Assembly (NCBI RefSeq): GCF_000513095.1
Contig: NZ_BAUT01000031.1
Location: 1 to 43,686, forward strand
Reading direction: 5' to 3'
Length of the DNA stretch: 43,686 bases
From: Halalkalibacter wakoensis JCM 9140
GTDB taxonomy: Bacteria > Bacillota > Bacilli > Bacillales > Bacillaceae_D
Program-made: the position numbers and the translations under genes
Shown here: positions 27,756 through 36,727 of the stretch, one piece after another
Layout: every line of letters starts with the position of its first letter
Numbering within the stretch: position 1 is the stretch's first letter
Notes under the pieces: generated by a model
The model's input: only the letters and a program-made list of their open reading frames with translations
What the model was told of the DNA's origin: nothing
Databases searched by the model: none

Positions 27756-27908
27756 TTGACTTTAAAAGGAATCCCTGTCAATCATGGAACAACCATTGTC
27801 TCAAAAATAAGTAAATCATCCAAACAGATAGTTGAAGAATTACGAAAAAAAAGCATAGATGCTGTTTTATGTAAAAGAAGAAGCGATGCATTTTGTTCTC
27901 AAAAATAA
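27756..27908 (+). CDS. possible 50-residue protein, unrecognised
   Basis: TTG start with AAAGGAG about 11 bases upstream; the translation begins MTLKGIPVNHGTTIVSKISK and continues with a helix QIVEELRKKSIDAVL and two late Cys. No family recognised; it could be a fragment of a longer protein. It is the only frame of note in the 27580-28024 gap. Confidence 0.35.
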   Translation: MTLKGIPVNHGTTIVSKISKSSKQIVEELRKKSIDAVLCKRRSDAFCSQK

Positions 27909-28024
27909 TTGTGAATTTGACTAAAGTGGCATAGGTTAAATAAAGGTAGGAAAAAGGCCAACATGCATAGAAGTTCTAAAGGAATAGTCATTTAGTAGAG
28001 AGAACGATTAAGAAGGAGGCGTTC

Positions 28025-28579
28025 ATGAATCGAAGAGACAAGTTACAATCGTTATTAGCAAAAGAGAATGTCACACAAACAGAAGCTTTTGAGTTTTTTG
28101 ATCAATTGGATCGTGCAGACCTACCATTTATGCTTGGGTTATGGAAAGGAAAAGAAATGAAAACCGGGCATCCGATGGACGGCCTACTTGATGCTATTAG
28201 TTGGTTCGGTAAGGAGTTTGTTGACAATGAAACAGTACATCCTCTTGTTTTTCAAAAACGCAATGGTACTTTGTATAACATAAACCCAGGGTTTGTTCCA
28301 ATGACTTTTCCGTTTGAAAAGGTCTCCAAAGGACTCGTGAAAACCCTGTTTTCCATTGCTTCTCCTATTGCTAAAACAAGGAAAGGGAAAGCTAGAATGC
28401 GAATGCTTGAATATAGAGGAGTCGTAAGTGCAACAATGATTTATGACCAGCATGGCATCTATGATACATTTAGAAAAATTGATGACTATACCATACTGGG
28501 AGTAATGGATTTAAAAGGGCAATCAGATGCTGCTTACTTTTTTATTCTAGAGAGGCTTACAAAAAAACATCATGTTTAA
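28025..28579 (+). CDS. DUF4334 / GXWXG-domain protein
   Basis: 184 residues, AAGGAGG before the ATG. A GXWXG-type segment LPFMLGLWKGKEMKTGHP (about 36-53) is followed by MDGLLDAISWFGKEFVD, and the C-terminal DUF4334 half has MLEYRGVVSATMIYD, HGIYDTFRKIDD and ILGVMDLKG. Proteins of this architecture occur widely in bacteria and fungi without assigned function; the fold may be a small beta-barrel. It is followed after 12 bases by the phasin-like gene and then UbiB, so it probably belongs to that operon. Confidence 0.8.
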   Translation: MNRRDKLQSLLAKENVTQTEAFEFFDQLDRADLPFMLGLWKGKEMKTGHPMDGLLDAISWFGKEFVDNETVHPLVFQKRNGTLYNINPGFVPMTFPFEKVSKGLVKTLFSIASPIAKTRKGKARMRMLEYRGVVSATMIYDQHGIYDTFRKIDDYTILGVMDLKGQSDAAYFFILERLTKKHHV

Positions 28580-28591
28580 GGAGGAAGAGAA

Positions 28592-28892
28592 ATGAAGGAG
28601 ACGATAAAAAAAGGTTTGGCTTTAGGTATAGGATTAGCTGTTACGACAAAGGAGCAAGCAGAAAAACTCGTAGAGGAGTTAGTAGAAAAAAGGAGAAATG
28701 AGCCAACAGGAGTCTAAGGAATTTTTAAACGATTTATGGAAAAAAGGCGAGGATACACAAAGAGAAATTGATGAGAAGATCAAGAAGAAAGCAAAAGAAA
28801 TGATTGGTGAACTTAACTTAGCTACAAAAGAAGAAGTTAGGGAGTTAGAGAGAAGAATTCAAGTTCTTGAAAATAAACAGAACGATTCATGA
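28592..28892 (+). pseudogene. phasin-like coiled-coil protein (PhaF/PhaI type), split by a one-base frameshift
   Basis: ATG at 28592 with AAGGAGGAAG upstream. The first frame (33 residues, MKETIKKGLALGIGLAVTTK..) stops at a false TAA; the second frame from 28698 continues with EFLNDLWKKGEDTQREIDEK and LATKEEVRELERRIQVLE. Removing one A of the run at 28686-28691 gives a single protein of about 99 residues with VEELVEKGEMSQQESKEF at the join, the usual form of this small phasin-like family: a hydrophobic N-terminal helix followed by a coiled coil ending in a leucine-zipper-like segment. Such genes often sit directly before ubiB/abc1 kinase genes, as here (43 bases). Confidence 0.75.
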
Positions 28893-28934
28893 GAAGGGTT
28901 TTCATGGTAGAGGAAGGGTAAGGGAGGATTTCTT

Positions 28935-30611
28935 ATGTTTGAAAGAAGGATTCGGCATATTCAACGCTACAGAGAGATCGCCTCAGCTTTTTCACGGAAT
29001 GGGTTTGGTTTTCTTGTAGAAGAATTAGGTCTACAAGATATTCTTTCTTTGCCCAAGCGCTTGCTTAAGAAAAATCATGAGGTACATGCAAAAACGACGG
29101 GTGAAAGGGTCCGGTTATTTTTAGAACAATTGGGTCCAACCTTTGTGAAGCTTGGACAAATTGCTAGCACACGCCCTGATGTCATTCCTGCAGACATGAT
29201 TCAAGAAATAAGCAAGTTACAAGATCGAGTGTCCCCATTTCCAACAGACGAAGTGAAAACCATTATCGAGCAAGAACTTGGATTTGAAATCGATGAATTG
29301 TTTAGTGAGTTCCATGAGGAGCCGCTTGGAGCAGCTTCTATTGGCCAAGTGCATTATGCTGTTTTAAAAACAGGGGAGCAGGTTGCGGTTAAGGTACAGA
29401 GGCCGGGTGTGGAGAAAATGATTCATACTGATCTAGAAATTCTTGAAGAATTAGCGGCTTTGGCGGAGCATCGTTTGCGCTGGGCAGAAAAATATCAAGT
29501 GAAAGCAATTGTGGAGGAATTTTCTAAAGCGATTTTAGCTGAATTGGATTATACAATCGAAGCGAAAAATGCTGCTAAGATCGCTAGGCAGTTTGAAAAC
29601 AATCAGAAAATTCGTATCCCCTCAGTGTACAAGGAATTTTCTACAAAAAAGGTATTAACAACGGAATACTTTGAAGGAACAAAAATAAGTGAGCATGAGG
29701 AGCTTCGAAACAAAGGCTACCACTTGGGACGAGTAGCGAATCAGATTACTCATGCCATTTTTCACCAAGTTCTTATAGAGGGCTTTTTCCATGGAGATCC
29801 GCATCCTGGAAATATATTAGTGTTAGAAGAAGAGGTTATTGTCTTTATTGATTTTGGTATGGTTGGACGACTGACTTACGATATGAAGATTCAATTAGCA
29901 AATTTAGTTATTGCCATGATGAGGCAAAGCTCTGATGGGGTCATTAAAGCCATTAATCAAATGGGACTCGTACCTGAAGATGTGAATATGAGACTGTTAC
30001 GTCTAGACATTGAGGAATTAAAAGAGAAGTATTATGATGTTCCGTTAAGTGAAGTCCATCTTGGTGAAGCTGTTAATGATTTAATGGAGATTGCTCATGA
30101 GCACCGGATTCGCATACCAGCTGATCTGTCATTACTAGGGAAAACGTTTCTTACTCTTGAAGGAATGGTCGAGAAACTAGATCCTGACTTTAGTATTATG
30201 AAAGCTGCAGAACCATTCGGTAGGCAGTTAATCAAGGAGAGACTACATCCGAAACGAATGGCTGAAAGAATGATTACCCATGTTGGTGAATACGGCGAGA
30301 TTATACTAGAATTCCCAAAGCAAATGAAAGAAATTACAGCGCTTTTAAAAAAGGAAAAAATCCCTTTGGAAATCTCCATCCCAAAAGTTGAATTATTTCT
30401 AACAAAGTTGGACAGAATTAGCAACCGCTTGTCCTTTAGCATTGTTTTGCTCTCTTTTAGTATTATTATGGTTGGGCTGATCATTGGATCTTCCTTAAGA
30501 GGGCAAACGTCAGTGCTTTGGAATATCCCAGCTGTTGAAATAGGTTTCGGCGTAGCTTTGTTAATGTTTCTTTGGTTATTGTATTCGATTTTTAAATCAG
30601 GAAGATTTTAA
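28935..30611 (+). CDS. UbiB/ABC1/AarF-family atypical kinase
   Basis: 558 residues, AAGGGAGGA before the ATG. ABC1 hallmarks in order: the KxGQ helix LGPTFVKLGQIASTRPDVIP (about 66-85), the Ala-rich loop GAASIGQVH, the ATP Lys in VAVKVQRPGV, HGDPHPGNILV and the metal-binding DFGMVGRL, then two C-terminal membrane helices (about 495-515 and 528-550). In other bacteria and mitochondria these proteins act in quinone biosynthesis or lipid handling at the membrane. Bacillaceae make menaquinone, so the exact role here is open. Confidence 0.9.
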   Translation: MFERRIRHIQRYREIASAFSRNGFGFLVEELGLQDILSLPKRLLKKNHEVHAKTTGERVRLFLEQLGPTFVKLGQIASTRPDVIPADMIQEISKLQDRVSPFPTDEVKTIIEQELGFEIDELFSEFHEEPLGAASIGQVHYAVLKTGEQVAVKVQRPGVEKMIHTDLEILEELAALAEHRLRWAEKYQVKAIVEEFSKAILAELDYTIEAKNAAKIARQFENNQKIRIPSVYKEFSTKKVLTTEYFEGTKISEHEELRNKGYHLGRVANQITHAIFHQVLIEGFFHGDPHPGNILVLEEEVIVFIDFGMVGRLTYDMKIQLANLVIAMMRQSSDGVIKAINQMGLVPEDVNMRLLRLDIEELKEKYYDVPLSEVHLGEAVNDLMEIAHEHRIRIPADLSLLGKTFLTLEGMVEKLDPDFSIMKAAEPFGRQLIKERLHPKRMAERMITHVGEYGEIILEFPKQMKEITALLKKEKIPLEISIPKVELFLTKLDRISNRLSFSIVLLSFSIIMVGLIIGSSLRGQTSVLWNIPAVEIGFGVALLMFLWLLYSIFKSGRF

Positions 30612-30629
30612 CTCTACATAATGTCAGAT

Positions 30630-30668
30630 GAAAAAGGTCTTGGTAATTGTTTACCGAAGGCCTTTTTA
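30630..30668 (+). terminator. terminator after the UbiB-like gene
   Basis: AAAAAGGTCTTGGTAA / TTTACCGAAGGCCTTTTT stem-loop. The remainder of the gap to 30788 shows nothing clear. Confidence 0.8.
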
Positions 30669-30788
30669 AGATTATTTAACAAATAAGAGTAGATAGGAAG
30701 GGGAAATAGAGGAGGGGGTTGAAGTTATTAAAGAAGTAAAATGGATAAATAATACATAGTAAAAGGTATGGGACTAAGGGGTGAGTGA

Positions 30789-31880
30789 GTGTTTATAAAA
30801 TTTATAAAAATAGGAACGGTTATGATTGTTTTATTAACCATTATATTTTTAGCCTCTTTGATTAATTGGATTTTCATTCCTTTAATCGTGTTTTTTCAAA
30901 CATTGTTTTTTCCAATCATCCTTGCAGTTGTTCTCTTTTATTTAACTCGTCCGTGTGTCAGATGGTTAAGTAAAAGAATGCCAAAAACACTTTCGATTCT
31001 CGTGTTGTATTTAGGTATTGTCACTTTGTTTGTAGTGCTTTTAACATTAATTGTTCCAGAGCTTCAGAGGCAGTTTCAAAGTTTAATCAATAGCATGCCG
31101 TTGATTGTTGCTGAAATCCAACTTATGCTCATTCAGCTTCAACAGCATGAGTTAGTCGAACGTTTTGATTTAGCAGAACTTTTTCAGTTTGAAGAGCAAG
31201 TAGAGCAAGTCGGATTAATTATTAATAATGTCCTAAGAGAAATTGTGCCAAACACGATTGGGTTTGTTGGTGCTGTCTTTAATGTGATTATTGCCTTATT
31301 TGTCATTCCGTTTATTCTTTTTTATCTATTAAAAGAAGGAGAAGAAAAATTCCCGAGGAGCATCTTGAGGTTTATTCCAAAAGATAGACAAGAAGAAGCT
31401 CGTCACATCATTCGTGATTTGGATACAACGTTAAGCAATTATATCCAAGGGGTCTTAATTGTTTGTTTGTTTATTGGGATCCTTTGTTACACGGCGTTTT
31501 CTATAATTGGGTTAGATTATGCGTTAATCTTAGCGTTGTTTGCGATGGTGACAAACGTCATACCATATTTAGGCCCTTGGATTGGAGCGGTTCCAGCTGT
31601 TATCGTGGGAATCATTCATTCGCCTTTTATGATGTTGCTTGTCATTGTGATTGTTATCATTATTCAGCAAATTGAAAGCATCTTTGTTCAACCTCAAGTG
31701 ATGGGGAGAAAGTTATCAATGCATCCGGTTACCGTCTTATTTTTAGTACTTGTAGCAGGGCGTTTCGCGGGTATTCTTGGGATGATTCTAGCGATACCAC
31801 TTTATGCGCTTGGGAAAGTATTTGTCACACATAGCTATCGACTTTGGAAGGTAAGACAAGGAGAGGAAAGTATTAGATAA
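30789..31880 (+). CDS. AI-2E family transporter (YtvI/PerM-like membrane protein)
   Basis: GTG start, AAGGGG about 9 bases upstream. 363 residues. Two close N-terminal helices pairs (about 10-65), a third helix, a soluble amphipathic stretch (about 100-165), and five C-terminal helices with the family motifs FVIPFILFYLLKEGE, LDTTLSNYIQGVLIVCLFIG, VTNVIPYLGPWIGAVPAVI and QQIESIFVQPQVMGRKLSMHP. The family includes an AI-2 exporter (TqsA) and Na+/H+ antiporters in halophiles. Substrate here unknown; an ion antiporter would suit an alkaliphile. Confidence 0.87.
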   Translation: MFIKFIKIGTVMIVLLTIIFLASLINWIFIPLIVFFQTLFFPIILAVVLFYLTRPCVRWLSKRMPKTLSILVLYLGIVTLFVVLLTLIVPELQRQFQSLINSMPLIVAEIQLMLIQLQQHELVERFDLAELFQFEEQVEQVGLIINNVLREIVPNTIGFVGAVFNVIIALFVIPFILFYLLKEGEEKFPRSILRFIPKDRQEEARHIIRDLDTTLSNYIQGVLIVCLFIGILCYTAFSIIGLDYALILALFAMVTNVIPYLGPWIGAVPAVIVGIIHSPFMMLLVIVIVIIIQQIESIFVQPQVMGRKLSMHPVTVLFLVLVAGRFAGILGMILAIPLYALGKVFVTHSYRLWKVRQGEESIR

Positions 31881-31910
31881 AGGTGCTAATTGTTTAATTA
31901 GCACCTTGTT
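31880..31910. terminator. bidirectional terminator between convergent genes
   Basis: Perfect 12-bp stem AAGGTGCTAATT / AATTAGCACCTT. It ends the AI-2E gene on plus and lies just past the oxidoreductase stop on minus. Confidence 0.8.
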
Positions 31911-31916
31911 TGTTTA

Positions 31917-32582
31917 TTAATTTGTTCCAAGCTGTTCAATTTGATCCGATTCATAGATAGACACACCATTGTGGGCGAGTTGAGCCGATTTAAACATGGC
32001 GTTAGCTACCGTATGTCCTTGAATGGCTTTAGCTCTTTTTAATGGCCCGATAAAGAGAAAGGAAAAAGCGGAGTAGAGAAGCTCAGCTGTTTTTTCACCT
32101 AAGCGAAATTCTTCACGTTTCCCTAGAAGAAGCGATGGCCGGAATATGGAAACCGAATGAAAGTCTAGTTTCTTCACTTCATCCTCTAGTTCTCCTTTTA
32201 TCCTTGAATAAAAAATTCTAGAACTTGAATTGGCTGTTGGTGCACTAACAAATAAAAATTGTTTTGCTCCGATGTTTTGCGTTAACTTGGCAATCATTAA
32301 TGGGTACATAACATCAATTTTTCTCATCACTTCTTGGGATTTAGCTTTTTTAATTGTCGTTCCTAAACAGCTGAAAACATCATCAATTTGGTAGTCAATC
32401 ATATTCTCGTCTAATTGGTCGAAATCAATGACTTTTTCCACTAATTTTTCGTGATAAATTCCTTGTGGCTTGCGTACAAGCGTAATCACCTTTTTATATT
32501 CTGAGCGTTGGAGCAGAATGATTAGTAGCTCACGCCCAACTAAACCAGTTGCACCTACTATTAGCGCTGTTTTTGTTGTCAT
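31917..32582 (-). CDS. NAD(P)-binding oxidoreductase, YraR/HTATIP2-like
   Basis: 221 residues. Rossmann start ALIVGATGLVGRELL (GxxGxxG), then a TLVRKP strand, VIDFDQLDE, DDVFSCLGTTIKKAKS, and the FLFVSAPTANSSSRIFYSRIKG segment in two parts, with Tyr and Lys positions of short atypical SDRs. C-terminal IFRPSLLLGKREEFRLGE. Cytoplasmic; substrate unknown. It is a single-gene unit on minus, convergent with the AI-2E transporter. Confidence 0.83.
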   Translation of the reverse strand: MTTKTALIVGATGLVGRELLIILLQRSEYKKVITLVRKPQGIYHEKLVEKVIDFDQLDENMIDYQIDDVFSCLGTTIKKAKSQEVMRKIDVMYPLMIAKLTQNIGAKQFLFVSAPTANSSSRIFYSRIKGELEDEVKKLDFHSVSIFRPSLLLGKREEFRLGEKTAELLYSAFSFLFIGPLKRAKAIQGHTVANAMFKSAQLAHNGVSIYESDQIEQLGTN

Positions 32583-32656
32583 TTCTTAGCCTCCATCTTT
32601 GTATCAATACTTGAAACTGTTTTCGATACTTGTACTAGTTAGTAACAGTTTACAAG

Positions 32657-32680
32657 GTTATTTCCTATTAGGGAAATAAC
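32657..32680. repeat. inverted repeat upstream of the oxidoreductase
   Basis: GTTATTTCC / GGAAATAAC with a 6-base spacer, 75 bases upstream of the minus-strand start. It could be an operator or a terminator facing minus; no partner gene is evident. Confidence 0.35.
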
Positions 32681-32759
32681 AAGCTTTTAGAGTATAAAAT
32701 TCATTTCGCTATTTCCATAAACTACCAAACGCATCAAAATAAAAGAGGAAGGGAGATAC

Positions 32760-32935
32760 TTGCGATCGATTATTTCATATTTGGTTTGTTTGTTGTAGTT
32801 GGCGGTTGTTTATTGATTGGTACGACAAAGAAAGAGAAGAAGCGGTTTGGTGGAATTGGGGGAATGCTCGCTATTATCTTCATCGTCGTTAGTCAAATAA
32901 TTAAATTTCAGTGTGGGTCAATGGGTCGTCCCTAG
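32760..32935 (+). pseudogene. small hydrophobic protein, start region possibly frameshifted
   Basis: The frame ending at 32935 encodes AIDYFIFGLFVVVGGCLLIG, KKEKKRFGG and MLAIIFIVVSQI: two membrane helices joined by a basic loop, about 57 residues. It has no start codon of its own. The TTG at 32760, correctly spaced from AGGAAGGGAG, is one base out of frame, so a lost G is likely (TTG GCG instead of TTGCG). Family not recognised. Confidence 0.4.
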
Positions 32936-32966
32936 TTTTCTTGTCTTAAGCTTGTAATTGCTTATC

Positions 32967-33125
32967 ATGATTAATTATCGCTGGATTAAAGCAGCATTAA
33001 AGAAAAAATCATGGTTGAAATGGGGATTAATTGGTTTAGATATATTGTTTACTTTTCTCTTTTTAATCGGCGGAGCGTTTGCGCTTTTTATTGTTACGTT
33101 TATGTATTTTCCATTCGCACCATAA
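32967..33125 (+). CDS. 52-residue basic, single-helix membrane protein
   Basis: ATG at 32967. The N-terminus is basic (NYRWIKAALKKKSWLKWG) and is followed by a long hydrophobic helix (LIGLDILFTFLFLIGG..) and an aromatic end. No clear ribosome site; the coding could depend on the frame ending 31 bases upstream. Function unknown. Confidence 0.4.
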   Translation: MINYRWIKAALKKKSWLKWGLIGLDILFTFLFLIGGAFALFIVTFMYFPFAP

Positions 33126-33144
33126 TCATTTTAGCAAGCAGGCA

Positions 33145-33182
33145 TAAAAAAAGAACGATTGAAATGTCAATCGTTCTTTTTT
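33145..33182. terminator. bidirectional terminator before the LTA synthase stop
   Basis: AAAAAAGAACGATTGA / TCAATCGTTCTTTTTT. Confidence 0.9.
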
Positions 33183-33184
33183 AC

Positions 33185-35134
33185 TTATTGAAGAGAGGGA
33201 TAATCTAAAAGCTCAACATCTACTTCTTCCTCAGTGTTTCCTCTAAGGTAGCTATACTGAGATCGGTCAACAGGGATGAAATTTTTAGGAGTGTAAAAAC
33301 GAAGCAAGTCGCCATTTACAATCGTATCCGAGAGATCAAGTCTTTGTTCTACTTCTTCCTGAAGCTTTAACGCCTCCTCTAACTGATGTTCTTCTAGTAA
33401 CATACCAGTCTGTGAATCATAAAATTTAGAATCGGCCATAGTAATCGTTGAACTCACAAAGTCACCATTTCGAAATGGGATGAGATCATCATGTTGATCT
33501 GATAATAAGTCTGTTCCAAAATGCACAAATTCTTTTGTATCAATTCCTAGTAAGTGCAAAAGAGTAGGGAGGAGGTCGATTTGTCCCGCGTATTCTTCTA
33601 TTAGTCCTCCTTCGATTCCAGGCACACGAATAAATAATGGTGTTCGTTGCAAGCCTGCACTTTCAAAAGGGGTTACTTCTTTTCCAATCACATGTTTCAT
33701 CGCTCGATTATGATTATTTGAGATTCCGTAATGATCACCATACATAATAATAATGGAATTATCATAGTAACCGGCCTCTTTTAAATAAGAAAAGAACTGT
33801 TCAAGTGCTTCATCAGCATAACGTGCTGTTTGAAAGTAATTATTAACCGTTTTGCTTCCAGTTGTATGAGGAGCAAGTGTTGCTTCTTCTTCATTAAGAG
33901 TAAACGGAAAATGATGGGTAACGGTAATGAAATTAAGGTAAAACGGCTGAGGAAGTGATTCAATGTAAGGAATCGATTGCTCAAAGAACGGTTTATCCAT
34001 TAATCCATAATCAGCTAAGTCTTCAGGCGCCATATCATAATAACTAGCATCATAAAAATGATCGTAACCTAACGATTTATATATTTCGTTTCGGTTCCAG
34101 AAGCTACCTTTATTTCCGTGAAAAACAGCTGAAGTATAGCCTTGTTGCTGCCCTAAGATCGCTGGTGCAGCATGATACGTATTTAATCCTTTCGTTGTAA
34201 AAGCAGCACCTTGTGGCAAACCATAGAGAGAATTGGCAATCATGAATTCTGCATCAGCTGTTTTACCTTGTGCTGTTTGATGGAAGAAGTTATTAAAGTA
34301 AAGAGTGTGCTCTTCTTCCGTTAGAGAATTTAAAAACGGTGTTACTTCTTCACCGTGAAGCTCATAATGAATTAAGAAATTTTGGATTGATTCCAAGTGA
34401 ACATAAATAACGTTCAACCCTTTTCCGACACCAAAGTAATCGGGATTTGGTTCTGCATAATTTGATCTTGTAAAACGAAGAGCCTCGGTAAGACTATCAC
34501 TATCCGCAAAAACCCTTTGGGTAGACGCCCTTGTACTTTGAACCGCATCGTATATTTGATAATTATACATTCCTAGGTATTTTACAATATAATTGCGATC
34601 AAATCCTCTTGTTAATAATTGAGGACGGTCGGTCTCAGCGATAGCCAAATTCACTCCAGAAATGCTCAAGGCCACAAGGAATAAAGCTAAAACTCTTCTT
34701 GTAGTAAATTCCTTAATTTCAATTGATTTACATTTGAAAACAAACGCAAAAAGGAGGATGGCTACATCAGCAAACAGAAACACATCCCATGGTGTTAAGA
34801 GTGTTGTTATACTGCTTCTGACATCTCCTAAATTTTGAGTCTGTGCTAAGTTAGGTACAGTGATAAAATCATTAAAAAAACGATAATACAACACATTTGC
34901 ATATAAAAGTGAAGACATTAGTGCATTAATAACAAGGAGTAGAACAAATTTTTTACGTCCTTTTACTAAAAAAGCAAAACCTAAAAACAATAAAGATGAA
35001 CCAAGAGGGTTCAAAAACAACAAAAATTGTTGAATGGTATTTTCAATACCTAAATCAAAGTGTGTTAGCTGAACAAAATACGTTTTCAGCCAAAGAAGAA
35101 ACAACAGCAGTGAAAAAAAACAAAACAAAATCAT
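33185..35134 (-). CDS. lipoteichoic acid synthase family sulfatase (LtaS-like), start region probably frameshifted
   Basis: 649 residues as written. Four to five N-terminal helices (to about 165) and an extracellular sulfatase domain: NVIYVHLESIQNF (metal Glu248), QTAQGKTADAEFMI with nucleophile Thr292, HGNKGSFWNRN, FYLNFITVTHHFPF, and YGDHYGISN (metal site). LtaS enzymes polymerise glycerol phosphate from phosphatidylglycerol outside the cell. The written start at 35134 has no ribosome site. An ATG at 35171 after GGAAGG begins MKNLFTKNPIISNDFVLFF in another frame, the expected N-terminus; one T lost from the T8 run (plus-strand A8 at 35113-35120) explains the break. Which LTA synthase paralogue this is cannot be decided. 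Confidence 0.88.
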   Translation of the reverse strand: MILFCFFSLLLFLLWLKTYFVQLTHFDLGIENTIQQFLLFLNPLGSSLLFLGFAFLVKGRKKFVLLLVINALMSSLLYANVLYYRFFNDFITVPNLAQTQNLGDVRSSITTLLTPWDVFLFADVAILLFAFVFKCKSIEIKEFTTRRVLALFLVALSISGVNLAIAETDRPQLLTRGFDRNYIVKYLGMYNYQIYDAVQSTRASTQRVFADSDSLTEALRFTRSNYAEPNPDYFGVGKGLNVIYVHLESIQNFLIHYELHGEEVTPFLNSLTEEEHTLYFNNFFHQTAQGKTADAEFMIANSLYGLPQGAAFTTKGLNTYHAAPAILGQQQGYTSAVFHGNKGSFWNRNEIYKSLGYDHFYDASYYDMAPEDLADYGLMDKPFFEQSIPYIESLPQPFYLNFITVTHHFPFTLNEEEATLAPHTTGSKTVNNYFQTARYADEALEQFFSYLKEAGYYDNSIIIMYGDHYGISNNHNRAMKHVIGKEVTPFESAGLQRTPLFIRVPGIEGGLIEEYAGQIDLLPTLLHLLGIDTKEFVHFGTDLLSDQHDDLIPFRNGDFVSSTITMADSKFYDSQTGMLLEEHQLEEALKLQEEVEQRLDLSDTIVNGDLLRFYTPKNFIPVDRSQYSYLRGNTEEEVDVELLDYPSLQ

Positions 35135-35387
35135 TGCTGATAATTGGATTCTTCGTAAATAAATTCTTCATTTTTACCTTCCTTCTACTATAGTACTGCT
35201 ACGAAAAAAACTCGAATGTTTCAAGAATCTTAGATTCTTTATCAAAAAAGCAAAAAAAGAATAAGATGAGTTTACCACGAACTGTCAATAAATAGAACTG
35301 TTTTTTTGAAAAGACGCATGAGGAAAAGGAAAAGAAAGGAAGCAATGAGTTTCTAATGCGATCTTCATTTTTTGGGGGAGTGGTAGG

Positions 35388-35450
35388 ATGAAGAAAAAGA
35401 AACGAGGAAGGCCGTGGACATCAGCTAGTAGATATAAAAATGATGAGTAA
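35388..35450 (+). CDS. possible 20-residue basic peptide with AT-hook-like motif
   Basis: GGGGGAG upstream of an ATG; the product is MKKKKRGRPWTSASRYKNDE. RGRP resembles an AT-hook core. It overlaps the guaC terminator, so it may be chance. Confidence 0.2.
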   Translation: MKKKKRGRPWTSASRYKNDE

Positions 35451-35473
35451 GAAGGACACCCTTACTCATCATT
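35434..35473 (-). terminator. terminator of guaC
   Basis: Perfect 13-bp stem AATGATGAGTAAG / CTTACTCATCATT, followed on minus by TTTTATATC. Confidence 0.85.
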
Positions 35474-35480
35474 ATAATTT

Positions 35481-36461
35481 TTAGTACTTGTCTCCATTAA
35501 AGATCGAATTTTTCACAATGGCATAATCTACGGTGCGAATGGAGTCTAATTTTCTTCCGCCAGAGTAGGAAATGGAAGATTGAAGGTCTTGTTCCATCTC
35601 GATTAATGTATCTTGTAAAGAGCCCTTGTGCTCAACATACATTTTCTTACCTTCAACATTTTTCTTTTCCCCTTTTTGGAATTCAGAAGCTGATCCAAAG
35701 TACTCTTTGAATAGCTTTCCGTCTTTTTCTATTGTTTTTCCTGGAGATTCCTCATGTCCAGCGAATAACGAACCGATCATCACCATCGATGCTCCGAAGC
35801 GAACTGATTTTGCGATATCGCCATGAGTTCGAATTCCTCCGTCAGCAATAATCGGCTTGCTTGCTGCTTTTGCACACCAGCGTAATGCTGCTAATTGCCA
35901 GCCGCCCGTTCCAAAGCCTGTCTTAATTTTTGTAATACAAACTTTACCTGGCCCAATTCCGACTTTCGTTGCATCAGCACCAGCATTTTCTAATTCACGT
36001 ACACCCTCTGGAGTACCAACATTGCCTGCAATAACAAAACTGTTAGGTAAGTGCGTTTTAATGTGGCCAATCATTTTAATGACTGAATTAGAGTGACCGT
36101 GTGCAATATCAATTGTAATAAATTCTGGAATAAGGTTTTCTGATGCTAAGTGTTCAATGAAACCATACTCTTCTTCTTTAACTCCAACACTAATAGAGGC
36201 GATTAAACCACGAGATTGCATGTCTTTAATAAAAGACTCTCTTTTTTCTGGTTCAAAACGATGCATGATGTAAAAGTAGCCATTTTCAGCCAAAAACTCA
36301 GCTACACTTTCATCGATTATTGTTTGCATATTTGCAGGTACGACCGGTAATTTAAATGTATGCCCACCGAAAGTAACAGTTGTATCACACTCTGAACGAC
36401 TGTCTACTACACATTTTGCTGGGATTAATTGAATATCTTCGTAATCAAACACATTTTCCAT
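35481..36461 (-). CDS. guaC: GMP reductase
   Basis: 326 residues from the ATG at 36461, eight bases after AGGAGT; a GTG nine bases earlier is in frame but too close to that site. Very similar to B. subtilis GuaC from [20 protein letters not shown] on. Catalytic loop [18 protein letters not shown] with Cys175, [11 protein letters not shown], and [15 protein letters not shown]; the C-terminus [20 protein letters not shown] is conserved. It converts GMP to IMP with NADPH, recycling guanine nucleotides to the adenine branch. Single-gene unit with its own promoter; divergent from a purine riboswitch. Confidence 0.96.
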   Translation of the reverse strand: MENVFDYEDIQLIPAKCVVDSRSECDTTVTFGGHTFKLPVVPANMQTIIDESVAEFLAENGYFYIMHRFEPEKRESFIKDMQSRGLIASISVGVKEEEYGFIEHLASENLIPEFITIDIAHGHSNSVIKMIGHIKTHLPNSFVIAGNVGTPEGVRELENAGADATKVGIGPGKVCITKIKTGFGTGGWQLAALRWCAKAASKPIIADGGIRTHGDIAKSVRFGASMVMIGSLFAGHEESPGKTIEKDGKLFKEYFGSASEFQKGEKKNVEGKKMYVEHKGSLQDTLIEMEQDLQSSISYSGGRKLDSIRTVDYAIVKNSIFNGDKY

Positions 36462-36524
36462 TATTTCCACTCCTAAAAACGAATATTTTTGATAGTTAAG
36501 TTAAGCAACATTCGACCCTTACGT

Positions 36525-36553
36525 AATTTACAACATTTTTTTTGATGTGTCAA
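36525..36553 (-). promoter_or_regulatory. sigma-A promoter of guaC
   Basis: On minus: TTGACA, 17-base spacer, TAAATT, about 65 bases before the start codon. Confidence 0.75.
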
Positions 36554-36607
36554 AGGTTTTTTATAGAAAACACGAATTTAAGTTTTTTATAAAAATGCTC
36601 AAAGATG

Positions 36608-36636
36608 TTGCAAATTTTTGTTTCATCATGTATTAT
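36608..36636 (+). promoter_or_regulatory. sigma-A promoter of the purine riboswitch transcript
   Basis: TTGCAA, 17-base spacer, TATTAT; transcription would begin about 15 bases before the aptamer. Confidence 0.65.
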
Positions 36637-36658
36637 TTGTATGAATTTAAAAGATCAT

Positions 36659-36727
36659 TCTTCGTATAACCTCAACGATATGGGTTGGGGGTCTCTACAA
36701 GGTTCCGTAAAAACCTAGCTACGAAGA
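36659..36727 (+). ncRNA. purine riboswitch aptamer
   Basis: All parts of the purine aptamer are visible. P1 is TCTTCGTA (36659-36666) with TACGAAGA (36720-36727). J1/2 is TATAA, P2 CCTCAA with TTGGGG, L2 carries GATATGG, J2/3 ends CTCTAC, and L3 is CCGTAAA within AGGTT/AACCT. The base just before the 3' P1 strand, which pairs with the ligand, is C, as in guanine aptamers (U in adenine aptamers). Two neighbouring positions differ from the consensus (an A-A pair closing P3 and G instead of A before the C). No intact gene follows on the plus strand. Confidence 0.88.

Noticed and set aside
27756-27908. Fragment of a glycine/betaine reductase selenoprotein B.
   Set aside because: A helix like VEELRKKSIDAVL recalls those proteins, but the order of motifs does not fit and the TGA/Cys site is absent.
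35388-35450. AT-hook DNA-binding peptide as a firm gene call.
   Set aside because: Only 20 codons, and its 3' end lies inside the guaC terminator stem; kept only as a low-confidence entry.
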